Source: Halomonas elongata DSM 2581
GTDB taxonomy: Bacteria > Pseudomonadota > Gammaproteobacteria > Pseudomonadales > Halomonadaceae
Length of the DNA: 64,000 nt
Assembly (NCBI RefSeq): GCF_000196875.2
Contig: NC_014532.2
Coordinates: 3,782,001-3,846,000 of the forward strand
Direction of reading: 5' to 3'
This document shows positions 25,772-35,596 of this stretch, piece after piece (the stretch's first letter is position 1; every line of letters begins with the position of its first letter). The position numbers and the translations under genes were made by a program. The notes beneath the pieces were generated by a model. It ran no database searches and had not been told where the DNA came from. It saw nothing but the letters and a program-made list of their open reading frames with translations.

Positions 25772-27436
25772 ATGTTTCAGCTCACTCGCAGCGTCACCTG
25801 GCAGGCGCTGAAGCAGCTCCAGGCCCAGACCGCCGACGACCGTATCCGCGACTACTTCACTGCCGACCCGCAGCGTTTCGAGCGCATGAGCCTGAGGGTC
25901 GGCGGGCTCTTCCTCGACTACTCCAAGCATCACATCTCCGATGCGGTACTCGACAAGCTGCTCGAGCTGGCCGACCACTCCGCGCTGGTCCAGCGCCGTG
26001 CCCAGATGTTCTCCGGCGACATCATCAACGTCACCGAGAACCGGCCCGTATTGCATACCGCGCTGCGCAACCTCGGTGACGATCCGCTGATGGTCGACGG
26101 CAAGGATGTGATGCCGGAGATCCACCGTACCCGTGAGCAGATCAGGCGCTTTTCCGAGGAAGTCCGCAGCGGCGAGTGGAAGGGCTACAACGGCCAGCGA
26201 ATCCGCGACGTGGTCAACATCGGCATCGGCGGCTCCGACCTCGGCCCCAACATGGCCTGCCGCGCCCTGCTCAAGCATCGTCATCCGGAGCTCAACTTCC
26301 ACTTCGTCTCCAACGTCGACGGCACCCACATTCAGAAGGTGCTGTCGCGCCTGGACCCGGCCACCACCCTGTTCATCGTCTCCACCAAGACCTTCTCCAC
26401 CCAGGAGACGCTGCTCAACGCCAAGACGGCACGTCGCTGGTTCCTGGAGAATGCCGGCGAGGAGGCCGACGTGGGCGCCCACTTCGTCGCGGCCTCGACC
26501 AATCGCAAGGCCGCCATGGAATTCGGCATTCGCGAGGAGAACGTCTTCGAATTCTGGGCCTGGGTCGGCGGACGTTACTCGATGTGGTCCTCGATCGGAC
26601 TGCCCATCGCGCTTTCCATCGGCTTCGACGGCTTCATGGAAATGCTCGAAGGCGCCCACGAAATGGACCAGCATTTCCTGAATGCGCCCAACAAGGCCAA
26701 CATGCCCGTGCTGATGGCGCTGATCGGCATCTGGTACATCAACTTCCAGGGCGCCGAGACCCATGCCATCGTGCCCTACGACCAGGCACTGCATCAGTTG
26801 CCGGCCTTCCTCCAGCAGCTCGACATGGAGTCCAACGGCAAGTCGGTGGACATCTTCGGTCACCCCGTCGACTACAAGACCGGCCCCATCGTCTGGGGAC
26901 AGACCGGCTCCAACGGCCAGCACGCCTTCTTCCAGCTGCTCCACCAGGGCACTCGCTACGTGCCGATCGACTTCATCGCCTCGCTGAAGCCGGAACCGGG
27001 AGTGGAGGATCACCACTTCGCGCTGCTCACCAACATGCTGGCCCAGGCCAACGCCTTCATGGAGGGCAGTCAGGAAGGCAGCCGACTCGATCCCTACAGC
27101 TGCCCGGGCAACCGACCCTCAAGCACCCTGCTGCTCGACGAGCTGACACCGCGCAACCTCGGCGCCCTGATCGCGCTGTACGAGCACAAGGTCTTCGTGC
27201 AGGGCGTGATCTGGAACATCAACTCCTTCGACCAATGGGGCGTCCAGCTCGGCAAGCGCATCGCCGGCGAGATCAGCGAGCGCATCGACGAGCAGAGCCA
27301 GGACTTCGACGGCTCCACCCAGGGCCTGCTGAAGCTGGTGCGCGAGCATTTCACCGCCCGCCAGACCGGCGATGACGGCGCAACGCCCACCGAGGCACAG
27401 GCGAAGAAAGCCGCTCGGAACAAGAAGAAGGCTTGA
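25772..27436 (+). CDS. pgi: Glucose-6-phosphate isomerase
   Basis: 554-aa phosphoglucose isomerase. Both family signatures are present: WVGGRYSMWSSIGLPIALSIG near residue 265 and INSFDQWGVQLGK near 490. IGGSDLGPNMA near 150 and STKTFSTQETL near 205 contribute the phosphate site. The C-terminus ends in a lysine-rich tail (KKAARNKKKA). GAGAGGAA Shine-Dalgarno before ATG 25772. Third gene of the pyk-mgsA-pgi set, 54 bp after mgsA. Confidence 0.95.
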   Translation: MFQLTRSVTWQALKQLQAQTADDRIRDYFTADPQRFERMSLRVGGLFLDYSKHHISDAVLDKLLELADHSALVQRRAQMFSGDIINVTENRPVLHTALRNLGDDPLMVDGKDVMPEIHRTREQIRRFSEEVRSGEWKGYNGQRIRDVVNIGIGGSDLGPNMACRALLKHRHPELNFHFVSNVDGTHIQKVLSRLDPATTLFIVSTKTFSTQETLLNAKTARRWFLENAGEEADVGAHFVAASTNRKAAMEFGIREENVFEFWAWVGGRYSMWSSIGLPIALSIGFDGFMEMLEGAHEMDQHFLNAPNKANMPVLMALIGIWYINFQGAETHAIVPYDQALHQLPAFLQQLDMESNGKSVDIFGHPVDYKTGPIVWGQTGSNGQHAFFQLLHQGTRYVPIDFIASLKPEPGVEDHHFALLTNMLAQANAFMEGSQEGSRLDPYSCPGNRPSSTLLLDELTPRNLGALIALYEHKVFVQGVIWNINSFDQWGVQLGKRIAGEISERIDEQSQDFDGSTQGLLKLVREHFTARQTGDDGATPTEAQAKKAARNKKKA

Positions 27437-27475
27437 AGACCGGCCGGCACGCCGCTCCGTGGAGGCTTTATCGAG

Positions 27476-27862
27476 TCACGACGGTGTGCCGGCCCGCTGC
27501 CCCAGCCAGGCCGCGCCCAGCCACAAGGGCACGCTGCCGACGCCATAGGCCAGCGCCAGCCAGGGATGGCCGGTGTTCAGGAGATGGAAGGTTTCCAGGC
27601 CGAACAGCGAGAAGGTCGTGAAGCCGCCACAGAAGCCGGCGACCAGGAAAGGCTGCCAGCGAGCCGCATGCCCGCTGATACGCTGCGAGGCCCGGGCAGC
27701 GAAGGCGGCGATCAGCCAGGAACCGAACAGGTTGACGATCAGGGTGCCCCAGACGAAGGCGCTGCCCCAGAGCGCCCAGGCACCCTGGGCAACCAGCAGC
27801 CGCAGGGCCGCCCCCAGACCACTTCCCAGTCCGACCGACAGATAGCCGCGCCAGCCGGTCAT
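27476..27862 (-). CDS. crcB: Fluoride exporter CrcB/Fluc (copy A)
   Basis: 128-aa four-helix protein of the CrcB/Fluc family, dual-topology fluoride channels. Pore signatures are present: GTLIVNLFGSWL (conserved Asn near residue 43) and GFCGGFTTFSLFGLE (the phenylalanine-box motif, near 77-90). Start ATG 27862 overlaps the stop of copy B by 4 bp (ATGA). The reading frame continues far upstream in the minus direction but that part is an out-of-frame reading of copy B. Confidence 0.9.
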   Translation of the reverse strand: MTGWRGYLSVGLGSGLGAALRLLVAQGAWALWGSAFVWGTLIVNLFGSWLIAAFAARASQRISGHAARWQPFLVAGFCGGFTTFSLFGLETFHLLNTGHPWLALAYGVGSVPLWLGAAWLGQRAGTPS

Positions 27863-28245
27863 GCACCACCTCCCACGACCCACCAGCCCAGGCCCGCCAC
27901 GGCGACACCCGGCACCAGAGTGACCACGATGTTGAGCAGGGCGGCGTTTCGCCGTCCCTCCTGGAAGAGCGTCAGGGTCTGCAGGCTGAAGGAAGAGACC
28001 GTGGTGAAGCCGCCCAGCACGCCGACGGCCAGGAACGTCCAGCCGAGCGCGCCAGCCGCGGGCCAGCCCGCCAGGGCGGCCAGGACACCGATTCCCAGGG
28101 TTCCGCCAAGATTGACGACCAGGGTGCCCCAGGGAAAGGCGCGCCCCCACCAGAGTCCCGTCAGCTCCGTGATGGCCAGGCGTGCCATGCCGCCCAGGGC
28201 GCCGCCGAACGCCACCAGCAGCCAATCCAGCGGGCCGAGTGTCAT
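27859..28245 (-). CDS. crcB: Fluoride exporter CrcB/Fluc (copy B)
   Basis: 128-aa paralogue of copy A with the same four-helix layout. GTLVVNLGGTLG carries the conserved Asn near residue 45. The pore motif reads GGFTTVSSFSLQ, with Val where copy A has Phe (TTFS), a change next to the fluoride-coordinating phenylalanines. Excellent Shine-Dalgarno (GGAGGAGA) before ATG 28245, and coupled by a 4-bp overlap to copy A. Paired crcB genes suggest a heterodimeric channel as in some Gram-positives. No fluoride-riboswitch motif is recognisable upstream. Confidence 0.9.
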   Translation of the reverse strand: MTLGPLDWLLVAFGGALGGMARLAITELTGLWWGRAFPWGTLVVNLGGTLGIGVLAALAGWPAAGALGWTFLAVGVLGGFTTVSSFSLQTLTLFQEGRRNAALLNIVVTLVPGVAVAGLGWWVVGGGA

Positions 28246-28410
28246 CGTGATCTCCTCCGAATGTGCGCCGTCATGGTAGCGGGGCCGGAGAGCGGCCACA
28301 AAGCCATGGCATCATGTTTCGCCAACCAGCCGCCCCACCTCTTTCCCTGCTGCTCTTTCCCTGCTGCTCTCTTGTTCAAGCGCCATGCGCTGCTAGGGTC
28401 ATATGAGCAT

Positions 28411-28439
28411 GCCCGTCTATGATAATCTGACGGGCTTTT
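28411..28439 (+). promoter_or_regulatory. Hairpin with T-tail and embedded -10-like box upstream of MscS-family gene
   Basis: GCCCGTC / GACGGGC (7 bp) enclosing TATGATAATCT, followed directly by TTTT, 38 nt before the channel start. Shape is that of a small terminator or attenuator; the loop also contains TATGAT and GATAAT, either of which could be a -10 box. Confidence 0.4.
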
Positions 28440-28476
28440 CCCCAACCCCTCTACGCCCTGACACGGAGGCCATAGC

Positions 28477-30819
28477 GTGAGCAAGACACGACTCCTACCC
28501 CTGGCCCTTGGCTGGCTGGTGATCGCCCTGCTGGCGTTTGCCGGCCCGGCCCTGGCGCAGTCGTCGGACCCGGGAGCCAGCGCTCCGGCCAATGCCGCCC
28601 TGGCCGACATGCTCGAGAACCCCGAGACGCGCCAGCAACTGATCGACCAGTTGCGCGGCATGGCCGATGCCGCCGAGTCGAGTGGCGAGCAGGCCAGTAC
28701 CGCCCCCCCGGTGAAGGATCCCTCCCTGCCACGCCAACTGGCAGAGTTCACCAGCCATGTGGCGGGCGATATCGGCCTGCAGGTCGGCCTGCTGTACGGC
28801 ACCTTGACCCACCTGTTCACCGGGGGCGACGAGGGGGCTTCCATCGACCTGGCCGTGGTGACCAGCGCCGCCATCAACCTGGGCCTGGTCATCCTGGCCA
28901 CCTTTGCGCTGTTCCTGATCATCCGCCGGCTGGTACGCCCGGTGTTCACGCGCCTGAGCCTCTGGTCGATGAATGGCCCGGCGCTCCAGCCGCTGCTCCG
29001 ACTGGTCATCTGCGTGGTGCTGGCCGCTCTGGTCGACGTCCTGGTCGTGGCACTGGCCTATATCGGCGGCAACCTGCTGGCCACCTTCGTGGTGGGGGAA
29101 AGCGGCGCCCTGACCACTCGCGCCTCGCTGTTCCTCAATGCCTTCCTGGTGATCGAACTGCTCAAGGCCGGCGTGCGCATGCTGTTCGCCTCGCGCTATG
29201 AAGGCCTGCGCCTGCTGCCCGTGAATGCCGAGGACGCTTCCTACTGGAATCGCTGGATCGCACGCCTGATCGGCCTGGCCGGTTACGGCCTGATGGTGGT
29301 GGTGCCCCTGATCAGCGCCTACCTCTCGCCGACCCTCGGCCAGAGCGTCGGCACCCTGATCATGATCGGCGCCTTCATCTACGCCGTTGCCGTGGTCCTG
29401 CGCAATCGCCAGCGCCTGCGTGACTCTCTGCACCGTCAGGCGGCCCGGGCCAGCCTGTCTGCCTCGCGCGTCGCGCTGACCCTGCTGGGACGCACCTGGC
29501 ACCTGCTGGCCATCGCCTACTTCTTCATGGTGCTGGTGCTGACTCTGACGCGTCCGGCCGATGCCCTGCCCTTCGTGCTGCTGGCCACCCTCGAGACGCT
29601 GGCCGCCGTCCTGGTGGGGCTCGGGGCATCGAAATTCCTGACCCAGACCATTGGCCGCCGCATCACCCTCCAGGACGACCTGCGCCAGAAGCTGCCGCTG
29701 CTGGAAGCGCGTCTCAACGCCTATATTCCCAAGGCACTGCGGGTCGTGCGCATCGTCCTGCTGGTGCTGGTGGTGATGGTCTCGCTGAATGCCTGGCAGG
29801 TCTTCGACCTGGCCGGCTGGTACGCCTCCGAGGCGGGCCGTGGCCTGGTCGCACGCTTGTTCAGCATCGCCGTGATCCTGCTCGTCGCCCTCGCCATCTG
29901 GCTGGTGCTGGCCAGCCTGATCGAGCACAAGCTCAATCCGGCCACCGGCAGCGGCGAGCCCTCCTCACGCGCCCAGACGCTGCTCTCGCTGTTCCGCAAC
30001 GCCATCGCCATCACCCTGATCACCGTGACCATCATGGTGGTGCTGGCCGAGATCGGCATCAATATCGGCCCGCTGATCGCCGGCGCCGGGGTACTGGGCC
30101 TGGCCATCGGCTTCGGCGCCCAGAAACTCGTGCAGGACATCATCACCGGCGTCTTCATCCAGGTGGAGAACGCCCTCAACGTCGGCGACGTGGTCACCCT
30201 CGGCGGCATCACCGGCACCGCCGAGCGCCTGAGCATTCGCTCGGTGGGGCTGCGCGACCTGAGCGGCACCTACCACATCGTGCCCTTCTCCAGCGTCGAC
30301 ACCGTGTCCAACTACATGCGCGAGTTCGCCTATCACGTCGGCGAATACGGCATCGCCTATCGCGAGAACATCGACGAGGCCATCCAGGCGCTGCACGCGG
30401 CCTTCGACGACCTGTCCGAGGACGAGGAACAGAAGGCCAACCTCCTCGAGCCACTGGAAGTGGCCGGCGTGATCGCCCTGGCCGACAGTTCGGTGAACAT
30501 CCGGGTACGCATCAAGACCACGCCGGGAACGCAATGGGCCGTGGGCCGCGCCTACAACCGTCTGGTCAAGTACCACTTCGACGATGCCGGCATCGAGATC
30601 CCCTTCCCGCATACCACCCTCTACTTCGGGGCGGACAAGGAAGGCGGTGCGCCTCCGGCCAACCTGCGCATCATGCAGGAGGACTTCACCATCGACGGCA
30701 GCCCCGCCGGTCAGCCGAAGCACCCCGAGACGCCGACGCGTTCCACGTCGCCGGTGTCCAAGGAGGTGCACAACCAGGACGACGATGGTGGCGTCGACAA
30801 CCCGGGAAGTGGCAACTGA
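28477..30819 (+). CDS. MscS-family mechanosensitive ion channel (YbiO-like)
   Basis: 780-aa inner-membrane channel that opens on osmotic downshock. Signal-like N-terminus (VIALLAFAGPALAQS), a short periplasmic segment of about 110 residues, then about ten membrane helices. The MscS core is at about 515-720: pore helix GAGVLGLAIGFGAQKLVQD and the beta-domain FIQVENALNVGDVVTLGGITG. Size and layout resemble E. coli YbiO. Acidic C-terminal tail of about 60 residues. Start is GTG 28477 with ACGGAGG upstream. A salt-adapted host would need several such valves. A hairpin (30831-30854) ends the unit. Confidence 0.9.
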   Translation: MSKTRLLPLALGWLVIALLAFAGPALAQSSDPGASAPANAALADMLENPETRQQLIDQLRGMADAAESSGEQASTAPPVKDPSLPRQLAEFTSHVAGDIGLQVGLLYGTLTHLFTGGDEGASIDLAVVTSAAINLGLVILATFALFLIIRRLVRPVFTRLSLWSMNGPALQPLLRLVICVVLAALVDVLVVALAYIGGNLLATFVVGESGALTTRASLFLNAFLVIELLKAGVRMLFASRYEGLRLLPVNAEDASYWNRWIARLIGLAGYGLMVVVPLISAYLSPTLGQSVGTLIMIGAFIYAVAVVLRNRQRLRDSLHRQAARASLSASRVALTLLGRTWHLLAIAYFFMVLVLTLTRPADALPFVLLATLETLAAVLVGLGASKFLTQTIGRRITLQDDLRQKLPLLEARLNAYIPKALRVVRIVLLVLVVMVSLNAWQVFDLAGWYASEAGRGLVARLFSIAVILLVALAIWLVLASLIEHKLNPATGSGEPSSRAQTLLSLFRNAIAITLITVTIMVVLAEIGINIGPLIAGAGVLGLAIGFGAQKLVQDIITGVFIQVENALNVGDVVTLGGITGTAERLSIRSVGLRDLSGTYHIVPFSSVDTVSNYMREFAYHVGEYGIAYRENIDEAIQALHAAFDDLSEDEEQKANLLEPLEVAGVIALADSSVNIRVRIKTTPGTQWAVGRAYNRLVKYHFDDAGIEIPFPHTTLYFGADKEGGAPPANLRIMQEDFTIDGSPAGQPKHPETPTRSTSPVSKEVHNQDDDGGVDNPGSGN

Positions 30820-30830
30820 CCTCCCGCCAG

Positions 30831-30854
30831 GCCTCGCCGCATCAGCGGCGGGGC
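30831..30854. terminator. Hairpin between convergent MscS-family and nodT genes
   Basis: GCCTCGCCGC / GCGGCGGGGC, 10 bp with one T-G wobble and an ATCA loop; no T-run. Lies in the 77-bp gap between two convergent genes, so it may serve both. Confidence 0.5.
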
Positions 30855-30896
30855 CATCCCTCCAGGCTTACTGCCGCGGAAATCTGCAGAAGCCCG

Positions 30897-32303
30897 CTAA
30901 GCCGAGCCCGGCACCTCGGGGCTCGGCGCCCCCTCAACGAGTGAATCACCGCCTTCGCCGAGCACCCGATAGAGCGTGACACGCGACTGGTACTGGTCGT
31001 AGAGCAAGTCCAACCGGCTCTGGCGCGCGCTGTTGAAGCTGCTCTGGGCGTTCAGCACGTCGGTAAGCTCCGTCGCCCCCTCCCGATAGCGTATCCGGGC
31101 GATCCGGTAGGCCTCTTCCGCCTGGCGGTAGGCCTCGTCGCGATACTGTTGCTGGTCCGCCAGCGCCTGGACGTTGCCGAGCGCCTGATCCACTTCCTGC
31201 AGGGCGGTCAGCAGGGTGCCGGTATAGCCGGCGCGCTGTTCTTCCCAGGCGGCCCTGGCTTGATCGATCCGGGCCTGGCGGGCGCCACCGTCGAACAGCG
31301 TCTGGGGCAGCGACAGGGCCAGGTTGTAGAGGGCATCGCCACTGAGCAGCGATGACAGGTCGCTGCTGCTGTAGCCGCCGCTGCCGGTGAGGGTGATCGA
31401 CGGCCAGTAGTCGGCCCGGGCCGCCGCCACCTGGTGGTCGGCAGCCATCAGCGAGGCCTGGGCCTGGGCGATGTCCGGGCGCCGAGCCAGCACCTGGTCC
31501 GGCAGGCCGGGCTGGATGTCGGGAAGCGTCAGCGCCGTGAGCTCGCCGCCGTCGACCCGGAAGCCCTGCGGCATCTCGCCGACCAGCACGGCCAGGGCGT
31601 AACGACTCTGGCGCAGCTGCTGGCGCAGGTCGGGCAATCGGGCCCGGGCGTTGGCGACCACGGTCTTCTGCTGGGCCAGATCCTGGGGCGAGACGGCACC
31701 GTTCTCCACCTTGGCGCGAACCTGATCCAGCAGGCGCTCGGCGAGCCGCAGATTGTCCTCGGTCAGCGCCAGGCTGTCCTCCAGGTAGCGTACCTGGAGA
31801 TAGGTATCGACCACGCTGGCGAGCACCGTGAGCCGTACCGTCTCGCGGTCGAAACGGCTGGCCAGCAACGAGGCCTTGGCGGCGTCGCGGCTGTTGCGCA
31901 GCGCCCCCCAGAGATCGACCTCATAGCTGGCATTGAGCCTGGCCTCGTAGCTCTCGCTGGAGCCACCGGCGCCGATCGTGCCGTTGCGGCTGGCACCGGC
32001 GTTCAGCCCCAGGGAGGGAAACAGCGAGGCGCCGGCCTGGGCGAGCCGGGCGTCGGCCTGCTCCACCCGGGCGGCTGCCGCGAGCAGGTCGGTATTGGCG
32101 TCCAGCGCCTGGGCCACCAACCGGTCGCTGCCGAACTGCTCCCACCAGCGGGGATGCTCGACCATGGCGCGGCTGGCCTGCTGCTGGTTGAGCCACTGGG
32201 CGGGCAATTCAGGCGACGGCGCGTTCAGTCCGGAGCTCATGGCGCAGCCGGACAGCAGGGTGGCCGCCAGCAACAGGGCGACGCTGCGGGATGGGCTAGT
32301 CAT
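30897..32303 (-). CDS. Outer-membrane efflux lipoprotein, NodT/OprM family
   Basis: 468-aa outer-membrane factor. Lipoprotein signal with lipobox LLSGC (Cys20). Two OEP repeats, each with long alpha-helical heptad regions (about 60-240 and 270-450); the [22 protein letters not shown] segment near 270 is typical of NodT proteins. It forms the exit duct for the MacAB-like pump: its start overlaps the end of macB by 8 bp. The trio resembles PvdRT-OpmQ of Pseudomonas in layout, but the substrate (peptide, siderophore or macrolide) cannot be inferred. Confidence 0.9.
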   Translation of the reverse strand: MTSPSRSVALLLAATLLSGCAMSSGLNAPSPELPAQWLNQQQASRAMVEHPRWWEQFGSDRLVAQALDANTDLLAAAARVEQADARLAQAGASLFPSLGLNAGASRNGTIGAGGSSESYEARLNASYEVDLWGALRNSRDAAKASLLASRFDRETVRLTVLASVVDTYLQVRYLEDSLALTEDNLRLAERLLDQVRAKVENGAVSPQDLAQQKTVVANARARLPDLRQQLRQSRYALAVLVGEMPQGFRVDGGELTALTLPDIQPGLPDQVLARRPDIAQAQASLMAADHQVAAARADYWPSITLTGSGGYSSSDLSSLLSGDALYNLALSLPQTLFDGGARQARIDQARAAWEEQRAGYTGTLLTALQEVDQALGNVQALADQQQYRDEAYRQAEEAYRIARIRYREGATELTDVLNAQSSFNSARQSRLDLLYDQYQSRVTLYRVLGEGGDSLVEGAPSPEVPGSA

Positions 32304-34230
32304 TGCTCAATGCCTCCACCGGATTCAGGCGCGCCGCCTTGAGCGCCGGGGCGAAACCGAACAGCAAGCCGATGAGCGTGGCGCACAGGAAGGCCGCCAC
32401 CATCACCGGCACGGAAAAGACGATCGCCATGCCGAGCCAGATCAGCAGCCCGCCCACCAGCAAACCGACGGTGACGCCGATGATGCCGCCAAGCGCGGAA
32501 ACCACCACCGCCTCGGTCAGGAACTGCTGCAGGATGTTGCGCTGCCGTGCACCGGTAGCCATGCGGATGCCGATCTCGTGGATACGCTCGGTGACGCTGA
32601 CCAGCATGATGTTCATCACCCCGATGCCGCCGACCAGCAGCGAGATCGCGGCGATGGAGCCGAGCAGCACGGTCAGGGTGTTCTGGGTCTGCGAGACCAT
32701 GTCGAGCAGCGAGGCCATGTTGAAGACCCGCACATCCTTCTGCCCGTGGCGCTGGGTGAGCAGTTCCACGGCGGCCTGCTCGGTGGCATCGATATGCGCG
32801 ACGTCGTCCACGGCCAGGGTGATGGAACGCAGGTAGTTCTGGCCGAACAGTCGCAGCGTGCCGGTGGAGAGCGGCACGAACACCACGTCGTCCTGGTCCT
32901 CGCCCCAGTTGGTGGCCCCCTGGACGCTCATCACGCCGATCACCTGGAAAGGGATGCTGTCGAGCATCACGAACTGACCCAGCGGGTCGCTGTCGGTAAA
33001 CAGTTTCTCCTTGACCGTCTGGCCGATCACCGCCACCGGCGCATAGGCCTTCTGGTCCTGCTCGCCGAAGAAGATCCCCTGCGCCGGCCGCCAGTCGCGC
33101 AGGCTGGTGAAATCCGGGGTCACGGCCTGCACGTTGGTCGAGGCGTCCTGGCCGTTGGCCCGCGCCGTGACGCTGCCGGAGATCTCCGGCACGGCGGTGC
33201 GCACATTGGGTAGCTGCTTGAGGGCCTCGGCGTCTTCCGGCACCAGGGTGGCGATGACGCCGTCAGCCACGCGCTGCTGGCCGCGGTCCGGTCGAATCAC
33301 CAGCAGGTTGGTGCCCTGGTCGTTGATGCGGGCCACCACATCCTGCTTGGCGCCCTCGCCGATCGCCAGCATCACCACCACCGCGCCGACACCGATCACG
33401 ATGCCGAGCAGCGTCAGCAGGGTGCGCAGCCAGTTGGCGCGCAGCGAGCGCAGGGCCATGACGACCGCCTCGCCCACCTCGGCGGCATCGGGCAGGCTCG
33501 ACTGTGCGGGAGGCTCGGCCACGACCCGGGTCGGGTCCTCGTGAAGGGGTCGATGGCGGCGGTCATCAATCACCCGGCCATCGTGGATCTCCACTACACG
33601 GTCGGCGTGGGCGGCCACCTCGGCATCATGGGTGATCACGATGACGGTATGGCCCTGGCGCGCAAGCCCGCGCAACTGCTCCATCACCGCCTCGCCGCTG
33701 ACGCTGTCCAGCGCCCCGGTGGGCTCGTCGGCGAGGATCACCTTGCCGCCATTCATCAACGCCCGGGCGATGGAAACCCGCTGCTGCTGACCGCCGGAGA
33801 GCTGGTTGGGCAGGTGCTCCAGGCGCTCGCCCAGGCCCAGCTCGCCGAGCAGCCGCTGGGCACGCTGCTTGCGCTCCTCGCGGGGCATGCCGGCATAGAT
33901 GGCGGGCAGGGCCACGTTCTCCCAGGCGCTGGCGGTGCCGACCAGGTGATAACTCTGGAACACGAAGCCGAACATCTCGCGGCGCAACCAGGCCAGCTGC
34001 TCGTGGTCCATCTCGGTGACCAGACGGCCGGCGAAGCGGTATTCGCCGCCGCTGGGCTGGTCCAGGCAGCCGATCAGGTGCATCAGCGTGGATTTGCCGG
34101 AACCCGAGCTGCCCATGATGGCCATGAACTCACCGGCCTCGATGCTCAGGTCGATGCCGTGCAGCACTTCCACGTCCTGCTCGCCGGCCGGGTAATGCTT
34201 GCGGATACCGCTCAGTTCGATCAGCGCCAT
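32296..34230 (-). CDS. macB: MacB-like ABC exporter (ATPase-permease fusion)
   Basis: 644-aa inner-membrane exporter: N-terminal ATPase (Walker [10 protein letters not shown] at 40-48, signature LSGGQQQR near 142, Walker [13 protein letters not shown] near 162), then one helix near 275, a periplasmic MacB_PCD domain (about 295-500) and three C-terminal helices of the FtsX fold ([18 protein letters not shown] near 525). ATG 34230 overlaps the macA stop by 1 nt (a GTG at 34233 is possible). Exports a hydrophobic substrate from the periplasm through the adaptor MacA and the lipoprotein duct; substrate unknown. Confidence 0.92.
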   Translation of the reverse strand: MALIELSGIRKHYPAGEQDVEVLHGIDLSIEAGEFMAIMGSSGSGKSTLMHLIGCLDQPSGGEYRFAGRLVTEMDHEQLAWLRREMFGFVFQSYHLVGTASAWENVALPAIYAGMPREERKQRAQRLLGELGLGERLEHLPNQLSGGQQQRVSIARALMNGGKVILADEPTGALDSVSGEAVMEQLRGLARQGHTVIVITHDAEVAAHADRVVEIHDGRVIDDRRHRPLHEDPTRVVAEPPAQSSLPDAAEVGEAVVMALRSLRANWLRTLLTLLGIVIGVGAVVVMLAIGEGAKQDVVARINDQGTNLLVIRPDRGQQRVADGVIATLVPEDAEALKQLPNVRTAVPEISGSVTARANGQDASTNVQAVTPDFTSLRDWRPAQGIFFGEQDQKAYAPVAVIGQTVKEKLFTDSDPLGQFVMLDSIPFQVIGVMSVQGATNWGEDQDDVVFVPLSTGTLRLFGQNYLRSITLAVDDVAHIDATEQAAVELLTQRHGQKDVRVFNMASLLDMVSQTQNTLTVLLGSIAAISLLVGGIGVMNIMLVSVTERIHEIGIRMATGARQRNILQQFLTEAVVVSALGGIIGVTVGLLVGGLLIWLGMAIVFSVPVMVAAFLCATLIGLLFGFAPALKAARLNPVEALSND

Positions 34231-35387
34231 CACAGCAGTCCTCGACGCCGCCCGGAGCCTCCGCCCTCGGCGGCCTGCCCGGTCGCCGGGCCGAGGATCA
34301 CCCTGTCGCCCTCCGTGAGGCCATCGAGGATCACGGCACGCACCCGGTTGTCGAAGCCGACCGTCACCTCGCGGGTCTGCGACCGGCCCTGCTCGTCGAG
34401 CACCCGGACTTGCGCCTGGCCGGAAGCCGTGCGCTCGACGGCGGCTACCGGTACGCTCAGCGCGTCCTCGGCCGACTGCACCACGAAGAAGGCCTGGGCG
34501 GTCATGCCGGACATCAGCCGACCGTCGTCGTTGTCGACGTCGAACTCGGCGGTGTAGAGCACCACGTTGTTGACCACCTCCGGCGTCGGCAGCACCTGGC
34601 GCAGGGTGCTGTCGTAGCGCACCTGATCGTTGCCGAGGGTATGGAAGTAGACCGGCATGCCCGGCGCCAGGCGATCCACGTCCGCCTCGGAGACCTGGGT
34701 GGACACCGTCATCGTCGACAGGTCGGCGATACGCATCAGCGTCGGCGTGGTCTGGTTGGCATTCAGCGTCTGCCCCTCGCGGGCCTCGAGGCTGACGATG
34801 GTGCCGGCGCGAGGCGCGTAGATCCTGGCGTAGCCCAGGGTAGTGCGGTCACCTTCCACACTGGCCTCTTTCTGGCGGATCTGCGCCTGGAGCACCGCGA
34901 TCTGTGCCTGGGTCACCGCGAAGCTGGCACGGGCCGTCTGATAGGCGTCATCGCTGGTGGCATCGGCATCGAGCAGGCGCTGCTGGCGTTGATACTGCTG
35001 GCGTGCGAGTTCCAGTTCGGCCTGGCGTTGCTCGCGCTGGGCGCGCAGGGCCTCCAGTTCCGCCTGACCGGCCTCCACGCGGCTCTTTTGTACCGAGGCG
35101 TCGATCTCCGCCAGCAACTGGCCCTGTTCCACGCTGTCGCCCACATCGACGTACAGCTCGGTGAGCTGCCCGGACACCTGGGCGCCCACGTCCACGTAGT
35201 CCTGGGGCTCCAGCGTGCCCAACGCCGTGACCACCTCCTCCACATCGCCGCGCGTCACCGGGTCGGTCCGCCACTGCACCGCCGGCGTCGAGGCCAGTCC
35301 CCAGTGCCAACCGACCGCCAACGCAGCCATGATGATGATCAGTAACGAAAGAGCCGTTTTCGGGCGACGGCGGATCCAGGGAGGCAT
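34230..35387 (-). CDS. macA: MacA-like periplasmic adaptor (membrane fusion protein)
   Basis: 385-aa membrane-fusion protein with an N-terminal membrane anchor ([18 protein letters not shown]). The biotinyl-lipoyl half-motif ([19 protein letters not shown] near 62) is followed by a coiled-coil hairpin (about 95-180, rich in A/Q/R/L heptads) and then the beta-barrel and membrane-proximal domains ([15 protein letters not shown] near 240). Glycine/arginine-rich tail. Upstream, two TTGY-AA-ACAA repeats 21 bp apart form a candidate operator. Confidence 0.92.
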   Translation of the reverse strand: MPPWIRRRPKTALSLLIIIMAALAVGWHWGLASTPAVQWRTDPVTRGDVEEVVTALGTLEPQDYVDVGAQVSGQLTELYVDVGDSVEQGQLLAEIDASVQKSRVEAGQAELEALRAQREQRQAELELARQQYQRQQRLLDADATSDDAYQTARASFAVTQAQIAVLQAQIRQKEASVEGDRTTLGYARIYAPRAGTIVSLEAREGQTLNANQTTPTLMRIADLSTMTVSTQVSEADVDRLAPGMPVYFHTLGNDQVRYDSTLRQVLPTPEVVNNVVLYTAEFDVDNDDGRLMSGMTAQAFFVVQSAEDALSVPVAAVERTASGQAQVRVLDEQGRSQTREVTVGFDNRVRAVILDGLTEGDRVILGPATGQAAEGGGSGRRRGLL

Positions 35388-35436
35388 GACGTATCCAGTG
35401 ACCGGCGATGGAGGGATACGACCCTAACGCGCCAAG

Positions 35437-35467
35437 TTGCAAACAATATGATTTGATTTGTAAACAA
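35437..35467. promoter_or_regulatory. Tandem TTGY-AA-ACAA elements upstream of macA
   Basis: TTGCAAACAA (35437-35446) and TTGTAAACAA (35458-35467), repeat period 21 bp (two helical turns), each itself a TTGT-N2-ACAA-type palindrome. They lie 50-80 nt upstream of the macA start in the only AT-rich stretch of this gap; likely a regulator-binding site overlapping the promoter. Confidence 0.45.
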
Positions 35468-35527
35468 GCGATAAACGCGGGCCGGTCGATATCGGCGACG
35501 ACGTTTTAGGGGAGCTGTCGTGCAACG

Positions 35528-35567
35528 GCAACCGGCCCCCGCTGCTGACGCAGCGAGGGCCGGTTGC
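35528..35567 (-). terminator. Strong hairpin after hemY
   Basis: 18-bp stem (17 of 18 pairs, GCAACCGGCC...GCTGC with its complement) closed by a TGAC tetraloop, 30 nt beyond the hemY stop. No T-run on either strand, yet the stem is by far the strongest of the window. It probably ends the hemCDXY transcript and insulates macA. Confidence 0.65.
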
Positions 35568-35596
35568 TGGTGTGTTGCCCGGGTTGTCGACGCGCG

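Noticed and set aside
27442..27494. GGCCGGCAC / GTGCCGGCC inverted repeat around the pgi-crcB junction
   Set aside because: Loop of 35 nt and overlap with the end of crcB copy A; weaker than other stems and possibly chance in GC-rich DNA.
28246..28330. Fluoride riboswitch upstream of the crcB pair
   Set aside because: No recognisable crcB-motif core or pseudoknot sequence in the minus-strand leader.
28341..28372. Two copies of a 14-bp unit TCTTTCCCTGCTGC in tandem
   Set aside because: Only two copies, no hairpin or known motif; probably a simple duplication in a leader.
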